Origin: Malachius bipustulatus
Taxonomy: Eukaryota > Arthropoda > Insecta > Coleoptera > Melyridae
Assembly: GCA_910589415.1 (NCBI GenBank)
Contig: OU342631.1
Location: forward strand, 1 to 64,000
Reading direction: 5' to 3'
DNA length: 64,000 nucleotides
The number at the start of each line of letters is the position of its first letter. Within the stretch, counting starts at the first letter, position 1. Shown in pieces: positions 34,126 through 45,400 of this stretch. Both the position numbers and the translations under genes were made by a program. The notes below the pieces were generated by a model. The model saw nothing but the letters and a program-made list of their open reading frames with translations, was not told the DNA's origin and did not search any database.

Positions 34126-35904
34126 GCCTTTTTTCTCAAAAAAAAAAAAAAACAATGAGGCAGAGGGCTTTTTCTCAGTATGTTGCACTTTTACGAAAAA
34201 TTTTGGTTTCCTCTATTTTGATTGAACTTTTTTATGTTTTGAAAATTATGTACCTACCTATTTCAAATACGACCCATCCTATAATTAATATAAATAAAGG
34301 TGTAGGTAAACATTTTTGGACTTCTCCACATGCAAGATGTCAGGTCGTAAATATCGCCGGTAGTAGTAGTAATAGTACCTATTTCCTAATATGTACTCGT
34401 ATGTACCTACCTATATCAACCAATTACCCGGTTAAGAACTAGAAGATCAGCTTAAGCACGGACTAAGAGACCGAAACTTAAGTTTTCAGTGTAATCCGAT
34501 TGGTATGACAAATTTTTACGACATTCCTATAATCAATAGCTCTGCGAAAGTAGGTAGGTATGTAAGTAGTGTAGTAGTAGGTGGGTAGGTATATCGTAAA
34601 GTTTAGATCGTGCGCTGGCGGTTCAATTTTCCAGCACAAGAGACGAACTTTTTCATAAAACTTTAACGGCCTTAATATTAACGTAGTTAATTTTTTATGA
34701 ACCCACAAAACCTTTTATTGGGTCTCGGGTGACAAGAAATTCCTTGGCAGCGCTCTAATAACCTGCTGCTCCAACAGGAAACATACTAATAAATAATAAT
34801 AATAATTATAAACAATAATAATATTTTTGATTACTAATAGCAAAGGACGATATATTCGGATTATGCTCATATAGGTAAGTGATGGATCGCTGATAAGAAG
34901 TCTAGAAGACTGGCAATATGAATACCATCCAGACATATCGCGAAAATAGAATCGTTCACTGTTCGACGATAATAAAAACAATATGTCTGATTGTCTGTAT
35001 ACGCGGTGGTGTCCTTATACCTACATCATACAACGTAATGTTTTCATGACACAAACCAAATCTAGAAACTTAGAAGAACATAATTATCCTTTGATATAAA
35101 ATTTCGTTTTTATTATAAAGAATCGACTTTGATGACTAAAATAAAATATTAATTAATGGTAGGAAGTTAGAAAAAAACGTTACAATTCTTTAATTAAGTT
35201 ATAATTCTTCTTCTTCTTCTTCTAAATTATTGTTTGGCTTCGCTATGACCGACAACTTGACCATCAATTTTAATATATTCAAATGAGATGAAGTTTTTTT
35301 TTTCAATTTTTACAAGTTCATTTTTAGGACGATAATAGAAAACTTAATTTAAAAAGAAGAATTTACTTATTTATAAACGTTTCTTTATACTCACCAAATG
35401 ATAATAATTATTTAAGGTTAAGGGATGAATAGATAAATCTAACAAAAACCTGGGTCTCATCATGTAAGAATGCAAATACCGCACCGCTTCACGCAAAAAG
35501 GGTACTAAACATGCCGAACCAGTTCTTCTATAATAACACTAACACTAACACTAACAACCATACCCGCAAATGTTTTATTAGGGTTGACCGAAATGGAAAT
35601 ACAGGAACGGACCCTTGGTATTTTTTATGCTGTCCAAATTTAAAGCTACCCGTCTTACAAAGAGTTCATTAAATTTTATAAGACAGGCATGAACAACACT
35701 CCTGCCTCTTGCTGGGAGATGGGAAAGTCTCACAGTTATACCGTCGAAATTTTTATTTTTCATCTTCTGTTATTATCGTTACATTATCGAAATAGGTACT
35801 CATTTCAAAGATCCGTCAGGGCCTAATTATTACAATTCTTATTCTACTTATGTAATTATTAATAATTAATTCTTATTATTTTAAATAAATAAATCAACTA
35901 AAAT
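34126..35904. other. Spacer with TACC microsatellites and a (TTC)n run
   Basis: Includes GTAGGTAGGTATGTAAGTAG near 34550 and (TTC)5 near 35207. ORFs here are short and unsupported. Confidence 0.35.
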
Positions 35905-35950
35905 ATTAAAAAGTCCCTTAGCGGGATTCGAACCACACAGTCTGCTGAAT
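35905..35950 (-). mobile_element. tRNA-like B-box remnant (SINE piece)
   Basis: On the minus strand GTGTGGTTCGAATCCCGC is a perfect pol III B box (T-arm) followed by an A/T tail. No matching A box was found at the right distance, so this is a SINE or tRNA fragment at the edge of a family R copy. Confidence 0.35.
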
Positions 35951-36545
35951 GAAAGTGGGACCGGCAAAGCCGATGTCTCGGAAGTTATACGCGCACTTGT
36001 GTCCCAAAAATGTCTGTCATGCACTCGGTCTGTATTATGTGCGTTTGCTATACCTAAGCGAACACTCGAGAGGCGCCATTTTTCGGCGTAGAGAGTTAAT
36101 TGAAGCGCCGCACCGTCTCACGATGCCTAATGAAAATGAGCGGGATTTGTTGCCGAGAAGTGTATTTTTTCGGGAACTTCGGGGTTTTTCGGGAACGACC
36201 TAGGAAACACTCCAAGTGTCCGAAAGTTGCACCGATCGAGTTGAAATTTGCAGGAACGAACCTTGGCACCCCCAAATGCCACCTATTTAAAATGAGCCGG
36301 ATCCGAGAATTTTAAGACCCCCGTTCAGGGCCGTACTTTTTTTTTGCAACGTCCCACCCATAGGATTTTTTCTCGGTAGGTAACAGTTACATCGCGGAGA
36401 GATTCTGTTTGCACAGTAGTTACTTAAGGAAAGCATATACGTCCGAACTTTTATGGAGACCGTTTTTCGAAAATCTATAATTTTTGCATGATTTCGAATT
36501 TTTCTCGATTTTTTTTTTTGTCAAATTGATAAAAAATTGCTTTCT
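35951..36545 (+). repeat. Repeat family R, longest copy
   Basis: Contains GACCGGCAAAGCCGATGTCT, GGCGCCATTTTTCGGCGTAG, AACGAACCTTGGCACCCCCA and ACATCGCGGAGAGATTCTGT. Parts recur at 25610, 34065, 47380, 48775, 53480, 56750, 59165 (inverted) and 62240 (inverted). The two overlapping plus-strand ORFs are read-through of the repeat. No protein recognised. Confidence 0.75.
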
Positions 36546-36558
36546 ACACAAATAGTTA

Positions 36559-37294
36559 TACAGTGCTTCCCAAAAGTAACGGATAAATTCGATAAAACGG
36601 AGAGGGCTGTTTTTTTGAAAAAATAAAAAAACAGGTCGATTTTGTTTTTGAGTTGTTCAACTTTTGACATAATATTTGGGTATACAGGGTGATGCGCGAA
36701 AAAGTGGTGACGTCATCGGCATTTTTTTAAATGGCAACCCTTATTTTTTATTCCATTTTTTGATACTTAATTTAATTGCCAGTATGGTAATGTAATCAAT
36801 TTGTAACCTTAAATAAGGAAATTTCTGAGAAACAGCTTGTGAGTCGAAATTGTGCACTTTTTACTGATGTGAAAATCGGAACATTAGCGATAAAAATAAA
36901 AAAATATCAAATAAAAATTACTGTTTCCATGGTAATTTTATAAGATCTGTCTATTAAATTAAGTCTATCAAATTGAATCTGTTAAATTAAATTAAATTAA
37001 ATCTATTAAATCTGTCGAAATTAAGTTATTTTCTCCGAAATTTCCTTTATAAACGTTACAAAATGATTACATTACCGTATTGGCAATTGGATGAAGTATC
37101 AAAAAATTTAATAAAAAATAAGAGTTGCCATTTAAAAAAATGCCGATGACGTCACCACTTTTTCGTGCATCACCCTGTATACCCAAATATTATGTCAAAA
37201 GTTGAACAACTCAAAAACAAAATCGACCTGTTTTTTTATTTTTTCAAAAAAACAGTTTTATCGAATTTATCCGTTACTTTTGGGAAGCACTGTA
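36559..37294. mobile_element. Foldback element, 736 bp (outer of a nested pair)
   Basis: Outer ends TACAGTGCTTCCCAAAAGTA and TACTTTTGGGAAGCACTGTA pair over about 120 bases and are bounded by TA. A second perfect pair of TACAGGGTG ends lies inside at 36683-37179. Confidence 0.85.
36683..37179. mobile_element. Inner foldback element, 497 bp
   Basis: TACAGGGTGATGCGCGAAAA pairs with the complement ending TTTTTCGTGCATCACCCTGTA-type sequence. Arms include GTGGTGACGTCATCGGCATT. Pairing continues for about 150 bases. Either it inserted at the exact symmetry position of the outer element or the two layers are one long palindrome. Confidence 0.8.
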
Positions 37295-39093
37295 TAAAAT
37301 TATACGTGTTTCGTTGTTTTTGTAAATGTTTTGGAGTTAAGGAGGCTGTTTGGTGGGTTAACTAAGTATAACCCTTGGAATTTGAATTCTGAAAAAATCC
37401 CACCTTATCGAGTGCCTATATATGGAGGGTTTTATAATCCTATGACAAAAATTATTTAATTATTTCCTTTTTGAGCTGCTTATAACGAATCGACCAGTGC
37501 TAAAAAACGGTGTGCATAAAAATAAAAAAGATGCATATTTTTTTATAACTTAATGGAAAGATTAACGTTATTAAAGGACACATTCCGTGAGCGAAAGTGT
37601 ATACCTACCAAGAATAGTCTCGCAAATATCCACCATCGTAAACTGCACGAAACGGTCGGAAGAATTTTTGCAGTTCTTCGTGCAAACTCCACGAACTCCA
37701 CGAGTACACATCTGAGTTGTAAACGTATTAATACCTAAAGGAGTTCACTCAAAGGACGCCGTAGTGTCGTGAAGTGTAAAATAAATTACAGAAAAGTATA
37801 ATTCTCAAGATCTGGTGTTGATGTTGGTGTTTCGGCAGCGCCCAGCGCGTTTGCTCTCAGTTCAAATGGCACCGTTACCGAGTTTAATTTTTGGCGTCTT
37901 TGTTATTAGGGACGGCCGTAAAAGCTGCGAATGTCCCCGTTTGCATGAAAAATAGTCGCGTTTATAACGAAGCAAATTCGGGGGAATTACCGCATTAACT
38001 CTTTAATCCTCCAATCTATATCTTGGTGCATGTAGCGTTAGCTTATTCGATCGCTTTTCAGCACATCCGTTGGTTGTCCATACACACATTCACTTTAAAT
38101 ACTTAAGCGTTCAGCTTAAAACATTAAAAGAATTATTTCGCTATTGCGGAACTGAACTTTACTCCGTTATTTTAGGAGCTTTTAAGCCGAGACAATTCGA
38201 GAAGTCAATTTAATAATAAATTTTCTGGATACATTGAAGAGCAATCATTTTAATGCAAAGCTCTCCTACATCTATTTCACATCTCTCTCGAAAAAAAAAT
38301 GAAATGATTACATACAAAAGTCGATGCATATCAAAAGTCAAAACCTTATTCTTGTTCTCCCGAGACTCGATTCAATACACAGAGATGAAAGCGACCGGCA
38401 CTGGCACACTGAAGAGGCGGCGTAAAAAAAACTGAGCTATCTCATCTTATCCGTCTTATCTCTTATCTGTCGAGTCAACATTTGAATCTCAAGAAATGAA
38501 AACATATTAGACCAGAAGAGTTCTTATTCGGCCTTATATTTATGTGTAGGTATAAGGCTGAGGATCGATACCTTCAGAGCATTACGCGGCTTTGTTTTAC
38601 CAAGCCGAGCACATCACCGATTTGCCCTATTTATATAGATAGAGATACCTATAATACACCCCTTACATTACACTAATCATTTATTATTGACATTTCTCTT
38701 TTGATCTACTTTTATTATAAAATTATTAAACTGATACCAGTTCCCGGAAGGTCCAGGTGGATGCATTTTGTTTAAAAAAAATTATGTTTCATAAATTATT
38801 AACATTGTTTCTTGTTTTCGCTGGGTATCGGTGGGCGAAGTTGCCTGATGCGTATATCTACTGTGAAGTTTCAAAGTAGCCTAATAAAATGCTCAAAAGT
38901 AGATCAAAAGTAATGTTTATTTTCTTATTTTATCTGCGCCGCCGAATAAATGATGTTAACGCGTCGGGACAGATCGTAAATTCCGAACTTAACCATTCCG
39001 AGGTAGGTTCGGTAGTTTACCGATCCGAGTTAAAAAGTTTTGCTAAAAAAAGGCACAATAAATTAATTGAGTTCCCGTTAAACTTCCTGATAT
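37295..39093. other. Anonymous sequence, little repeat content
   Basis: Moderate base composition and no clear repeats shared with the rest of the window. Small plus-strand ORFs carry no motif. Confidence 0.3.
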
Positions 39094-39753
39094 ATGACCT
39101 TGCGGTTAAACAAGCGGAAACTTAACTTGCTAATTCAATCACAATACTCCCCCACCCCTCCCACCCTCCTCCCTCGTATACTCGCATTCGGGGCGCTGCG
39201 TCTATTTTGTTCGGCCCCCCGGCCTCCCGAATATCGCTCAAATTTTATCCTACCAGCCAGTTATTATTGTACGAGTACCTCCTACCTACCCCTCTTTGCA
39301 AATATCATTCACTTAGAAGAAGACATTAAAAAACGGTTTTTTTTTATATTCACTATGATGACGATGAAGTACATACACTTTGTTCCCAAAAAAATTATGC
39401 CTTCAAGCTTTTCAATCAAAGAACGCTCAATAATTATTTTACTTAGTTCGGGGCGTCGTTTGTTTCATGGCATATGGCATGGCACTCGACACCGGACAGG
39501 TGAAAATAGCGCAATAGAGGCCTCAAGCCTCGTCAACATGATGGCGCATGTTGACGCATGTCAGAAACGGGTTTTGCAAAAATCGGCTCAAAAATTACTT
39601 TTCTGCTGTTTCTCGAAGACGGAGACAGGTGCAGAAGAACCGCTTACAGTTCTGAGTTTCTCGAACTTTCTATCATCAGACTGGGGATTTTTATTAAAAT
39701 CGCAGAGAAAAATTTCTGTCGAAAAATTTGGCAATAGGAAACTTACCTTTTGA
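39094..39753 (+). CDS. Unrecognised 219-codon ORF, doubtful
   Basis: The longest uninterrupted frame outside the retrotransposon, with an ATG at 39094. The predicted peptide shows no domain, signal peptide or biased amphipathic pattern, and changes character along its length (Pro/Leu-rich, then hydrophobic Phe-rich, then Ser/Lys-rich). Its length is above chance for AT-rich DNA but the local GC is higher, which lengthens random frames. It has no neighbour suggesting a role. I list it because of its length; I doubt that it is coding. Confidence 0.18.
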   Translation: MTLRLNKRKLNLLIQSQYSPTPPTLLPRILAFGALRLFCSAPRPPEYRSNFILPASYYCTSTSYLPLFANIIHLEEDIKKRFFFIFTMMTMKYIHFVPKKIMPSSFSIKERSIIILLSSGRRLFHGIWHGTRHRTGENSAIEASSLVNMMAHVDACQKRVLQKSAQKLLFCCFSKTETGAEEPLTVLSFSNFLSSDWGFLLKSQRKISVEKFGNRKLTF

Positions 39754-42158
39754 AATTTTCATAAAAAATCGATGTCTTTAGAAAGGGAGGTAATTTTGTG
39801 TGAGTACAGTCGACTGACATAGGTACGAGTCATTTGGACCGTATTGGGTCCTCAGTTTTCACACAAAACGAGATCAAAAATTTTGAAAAGCTGAAAATAT
39901 CACAAACGTCCAAATTTGAACGATCATATACCGAGAAAGCAAAGTATTAGGAAAACGTGGCTTTCAGTTTTGGAATCGTCGTTATTGTCCAAAGCGTCCT
40001 CGAGCAGATTTTCAAAGCCCCAGCTGAGAAACTGAATTTCGTCGAAATTCGTGTTTTACTATCGATCGGTGGATTTTTGTCACAAGCAATAGATACAATA
40101 ATAGAGGTAGAGGTTGGTAGGTACCGGCTATTTACCTACCATATTATCTATATCTATTATAGGTAGGTACACATAATGTGTCATTATATCATCGCATTCA
40201 AAAGTCCTCGTAATAGTTTAACTTATTCATAATACCTACCAGCGCAGCAGCTGTTTAATCGTACCCACACACACACACGTGTCAGCATTATCATCGTCAA
40301 CAAGGGGAAATTTAACCCTTGCTGAAATATTACTACTATCCACCTATTGGATGGCATTGTTATAGGTTTTTGTAATAATCCCAATCGATTTCCACTTGTA
40401 TGTAGGTACAGTCAAGGCTCGCAGGTATAGATCCTACCACCAATCGGTTCGGAATTAGTATTTATACATAATATAATTATTAAAGAGTCTATGTAACAAA
40501 TGGTTTAAGGGCTACTTTCATCGATATCCGTTGTATTGCATGAAACGGGTTTAAATATTAGGCAGCAACTTAAGTATTGTTACCATGAAACTCACTTCAC
40601 TTATAATAAACAAATTACAATAGTTTATAACAGTCTATTCATTATTTCCGCAGTCATAATTTGTTTACTGCAAGCTGCAAGTTACAATAACCATTATGGG
40701 ACAAGTCCCATGTCCTAATTCTCGCGTATCCCATTACCCTTGTGCTCCATCTTTATTTTCTCCGCAACGGATGACAAGGTCTGTTCCCCGCAGAAGATGT
40801 CCGCTTTGTCTTCTTTCATTTTTGTGTTTGCTCACGATAACTCAGTGAGGGAAAGTTTATTTTATCGCGAATTGAAGTTTTCAAGTAATTCGTTTCTATG
40901 TACGAGTATATGTACCTACCTATTATAATAAGTAGCTTGAAGATTGTCTTTAGTTACTTTCCGGACAAGTCAACCGCATTTATTTAAGCGCTCATAGTAA
41001 CAATCACAAGAATTTGAATTAAAAGTAAAGTAACACAATTTTGACAAGTAAAATATAAAAAATACTGTATGCATGCCAGGTGATAAAAATCTCCTATAAA
41101 TCTAATTATCATAAAAATGCCAGTCCCTTGTTCCTTCTACACTTCGCTCTCCCATACGCCCCCGCCCAATTATAACCCTCCACGGGGTAAGTTTACAAGC
41201 CTCCGGCCCTGACTCTGGCAGTTACCTCCACTTTTAGGAGTCCAGTCCATAATACAGAGCGCGGCACAAGAAGGGTTCGTGACGGAAACTTATAAAAAAT
41301 ACAGCAAATTGTTGACCTACACCACAGCATAAACACGGTAACAGCCAGCCATCCATCTTCGTTGTGATTTTCTACATAATTCATGCCCCACCCTTTGTGC
41401 GGCGGCCGGTGAGTTGGTGTTGGTGTTGGTGTTCCCCCCAAGAAAGATCTAGAGGTGGCCGATGCAGATAATATTAACGTGAAATGGAAATCTTGTGTCG
41501 GATTATCCGCTTATTATGCATAACACTTTCAGCACGCGAATAATTCTCATCTGAATTTTCACGTATTTGGTAGGTATGGGGCTTTTTTATTATACAAACA
41601 GATTTGTTCACTCTGACCTAAACGAGAAAAAAAACTTGACAATACTATAAACTCGTCCGGTGGACTATTATTCTTAATTATTGTGTTACCCAGCCCCAGC
41701 CGCAGCAGAACAAGCAAATAGAGTGAAATAATTGGAAAGCAAAGCAAGCCAAGCCGAATTGAGACGCAATTACTGTAAAAGAACAAACTGTTAAGTAAAG
41801 AAAGCGCAATTTTGGCTTCTCGCCGCGTAAAGATTTTTCCACAGCTGCCGGTTCGACAATGTCGCTTTTCTTCTTGCACATTAGTTTATGTTCAAGTAGT
41901 GTGGCCTCGAAAGACCCTCACCCTGCACCCTACACAGAGTACACACCTATACGGACGGGGACGCATACAGGGAGAAGATTATTCGGTCGGAGTGCGGTAG
42001 CCATTCTGCCGTTATTTTCGACGTAATGGGAAATCGATATGTCAAATCACCTTTGACTTTTTATAGATAGTTGGCTATTAAACCCCTTAACCACCCACCC
42101 GCCTCACCTTAAATAAAATAGTGTCTGAGCGGCGAGTAAACAGACCCACGGAACCGCA
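39754..42158. other. Anonymous sequence with microsatellites
   Basis: Contains TACC-type palindromes near 40120-40170, a short (CA)n near 40270, and (GGTGTT)n near 41412. 41150-41450 and 41800-42000 are GC-richer. The minus-strand ORFs there have no recognised similarity. Confidence 0.3.
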
Positions 42159-42181
42159 TTCGATTCGATTCGATTCGATTA
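42159..42181. repeat. (ATTCG)n microsatellite
   Basis: Four to five ATTCG units just upstream of the retrotransposon target. Confidence 0.9.
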
Positions 42182-42201
42182 GGTAAATAACTCCATCTAT
42201 C

Positions 42202-42248
<47 letters not shown>
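42202..42248. repeat. (TAA)n target microsatellite, 5' side
   Basis: About 15 uninterrupted TAA units immediately before the target-site duplication. A shorter array (46755-46783) lies at the 3' end of the element, so part of this tract is included in the duplication. Confidence 0.95.
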
Positions 42249-42314
42249 GACTTTTTTTGTCCGTGCAGGGGGGTTCTGTTGTAGGTAAGTAATGTAGGTA
42301 ATCGAATAAATGAA
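42249..42314 (+). repeat. Target-site duplication, 5' copy
   Basis: 66 bases from GACTTTTTTTGTCCGTGCAG to GTAATCGAATAAATGAA, identical at every position to 46784-46849. Flanks differ immediately outside (GCTGAACTTC here, TTGAAACGCC there). Confidence 0.95.
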
Positions 42315-42454
42315 GCTGAACTTCAGCCCGTGGCTGAAGCTGAACTGCTATCGGGAGCCGCTCCTGGCGATGGGGACATCCATCAATCTTTTAGATCTGA
42401 AGGATGCCAGGGTAATACCTGGGGTTGACAAAATCAGCACACACCCATGAAACA
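42315..42454 (+). other. 5' UTR of the retrotransposon
   Basis: Begins with the palindrome GCTGAACTTCAGC and repeats GGCTGAAGCTGAAC shortly after. A stem CCAGG/CCTGG encloses a TAATA-containing loop at 42407-42423, just upstream of the ORF. An in-frame TAA at 42413-42415 closes the frame upstream. Promoter elements were not identified. Confidence 0.6.
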
Positions 42455-45400
42455 ATGGAGAAAAGAGAAGCCTCGGAACATAGTAACGACGTAAACGAGT
42501 CCAGTACATTTATGACAGGAGTCGCGTCCGGCAGTGGGTTTGAGGTGCCCAAGGTCGTAATCCAGCGAAATCCTCAAAATACAACCAGTGCTGCGAAATC
42601 TTTCAGAATCCATCGAATAATGGGAGACGGAAACTGTCTTTTCCGCTCAGTCAGCTTATATTTACACAAGACTGAGAGTAAACACCCTCAAATAAGAGCA
42701 GAGGCAGTACAATTCATCAGAAGACATTGGAACGAATATAAAGACTACTTACATCTGAATCCTACAGAACCAACAGATCAAAGAAGTTACTGCTACAAGA
42801 TGCGACAGGATGGAACGTACGGCACAAGTGCAGAAATCATGGCAATGTCTGAAATATTCAAGATAACCTTTAATATATATGCAGAAAGGGTAGCCATAGA
42901 AAACCCTTATTATACTACAACCTCAAACCCTACCGTAGTAAGCCGATTGCCTCACCCAGAGTACGTTAACCTGCTTCTAACAGGAAACCCAGAAGGAGGA
43001 CACTATGAACTTCTGGAAACTTTCAACAAACCACAAAATCTACAGGGACAAAAAACAATGAACAATCAGGAGCTGCATAGGACAAAAAGTGACACACAGA
43101 GAAAACAAATAACAACTGAGACCCTAGAGCAAAATACGCAAAACACTCAACGAATAAAATGGACAACAGATGAATATGAAGAGATCTTGTTCTGCCACTT
43201 CTATATATTGGAAAAAACTGGTACTGCCAACATGAAGGAGGCTTTCAAACTTTGGAAGAAAAGAAACCCTTACTCCAGCCATCAACTCACCGCAAACACA
43301 ATGGCTACACAGAGAAGATTTATACTTAATAACAATAAAATATGCACGACCGAATTGGATGCAATACATGGTGCTGTGAGAGAAACACTGAACTTGGAGA
43401 ACTCGTGTCCTGGAATTGCAAGCGATATGGAAATAGTGGGTAGGTCAATGACCCCTGAAAATCGAAACACAGAAAAACAAATCCCAAATAACACAGTACA
43501 ACCGAGTAACAAAACGGAATTCTCAGAACCTGAGCTTTCTGAAAACACAACAATTGAAGACAAAGATATCACAGATATGGAAGAAGAAATTAATAAACGA
43601 ATGGGAGAGGACAAGAGCACAGATAACTTTATGCAAAGGAACCCACTTTATAAACTCAACGATAATGAAAACTTAAGGCAGCAAATAGCACTGGGTAACA
43701 AAGCAATACAAGAAATCTTATTGAAAAACCCAGAAAACTATAAAAAAATTACATCCATAAACAAATTAATTTACGCAACTGCATTCACAATTCAAGAAAA
43801 AATAGCCCCACAAACCAAACAAAACATAAAACACTCGCCATTAATGCGCGATCAACCACCGTGGGAAAAAAGAATCGTTAGGCAGATAAATGAACTAAGG
43901 AAAGATCTATCACATCTAATAGAATCAAATAAACCGGAGCTTGGAAATAAAATGCAAGGGTGTAAACAGAAACTATACTTCAAATATAAAATAAGAAGTA
44001 GTAAAGACCAGAATAAATTAATTGAAACATTAAAACAAAAAATTGCTGCAAAAGCATGCAGATTAAAAAGATACAAAAAGCGATCCATGCAGTACAAACA
44101 AAATAAAATGTTTTCAGAAAACACACACAAGTTTTTCAACTCAATAAACAGTAGAGCACATAAAGTCAAAACAGCACCTCCCAAAAAAAATATTGAAAAT
44201 TACTGGAAAAACATCTGGGAACAAGACACCAAACACAATAAAAAAGCATCCTGGATTCAAGAAGAGTATGATAGGACATCAAACATAAAGACAATGACAT
44301 GGGAACACATTTCTGAAATAGAAGTAAAGCAAGCAATTGACGGAGCCGCAAATTGGAAAGCACCCGGAGTCGACGCCATTACGAATTTTTGGCTAAAAAA
44401 ACTTAACAGCATACACAAACATATGGCAATCGCCTACAACGAGATGATAGACGGAAAACAAACGATTCCGAAATGGATGACAAAAGGAAGAACGTTTCTG
44501 ATGCCCAAAAACAAAGAAACACAACTAGCCAAAAATTACAGACCGATCACATGTCTAAACACCATATACAAAATCCTCACTAAAACAATAGCAGCCAGAA
44601 TAGAAGAACACTTAGTTAACAACAGTCTATTCCCAGCTGAGCAGAAAGGATGCGTCAAAAATACGTATGGGTGCAAAGACCATCTCCTTACTAGCAAAAT
44701 GCTTCACAAGGACTGTAAAGAGAATAAAAAGAGCATGTCAGTCGCCTGGATCGATTACCAGAAAGCTTTTGACAAGCTCCCTCACAGCTGGATAATCGAA
44801 ACAATGAACATCTATAAAATACCACCTATACTGCTTGACTTCATCAGAAAAACAATGGAAAATTGGAACACAGATCTAACACTGAAACATGAACCTAATG
44901 CCTCGAATCAACATCAAAACCGTCATTATAACTTGGAAACCAATGATAGAATAGTGATAAAGAACATAAAAATAAAGAATGGAATCTACCAAGGAGACAC
45001 GTTATCACCCCTCCTATTCTGTATCGCCCTCTTCCCCCTTAGCTCTAGGCTTAGAAACACAAAAAAAGGATACAAATGCAAAAACGAGAAAGAGACTATA
45101 AACCACTTGCTCTATATTGACGATCTAAAGGTAATAGGAAAAAATGACAATGAACTTAATGAAATACTTAAAATCGTAAGAGAATTTAGCGATGACATTA
45201 AAATGGAGTTTGGTTTGGATAAATGCGCGAAGGCTTCATTTGAAAAGGGAAAACTGAAATCAAGGGAACATATTGAATTGAACGACGCAGATAACATTAA
45301 AGCGATGAATCAACTAGATGTGTACAAGTACCTTGGAATTGATGAACATGACGGAATACAGCATCAGAGAATGAAAGCCAAGTTAAAGAAAGAATACATC

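Noticed and set aside
42425..42454. TTG at 42425 as start of the retrotransposon ORF
   Set aside because: Non-ATG start in a eukaryotic element without other support; the ATG at 42455 is in good context and 30 bases downstream.
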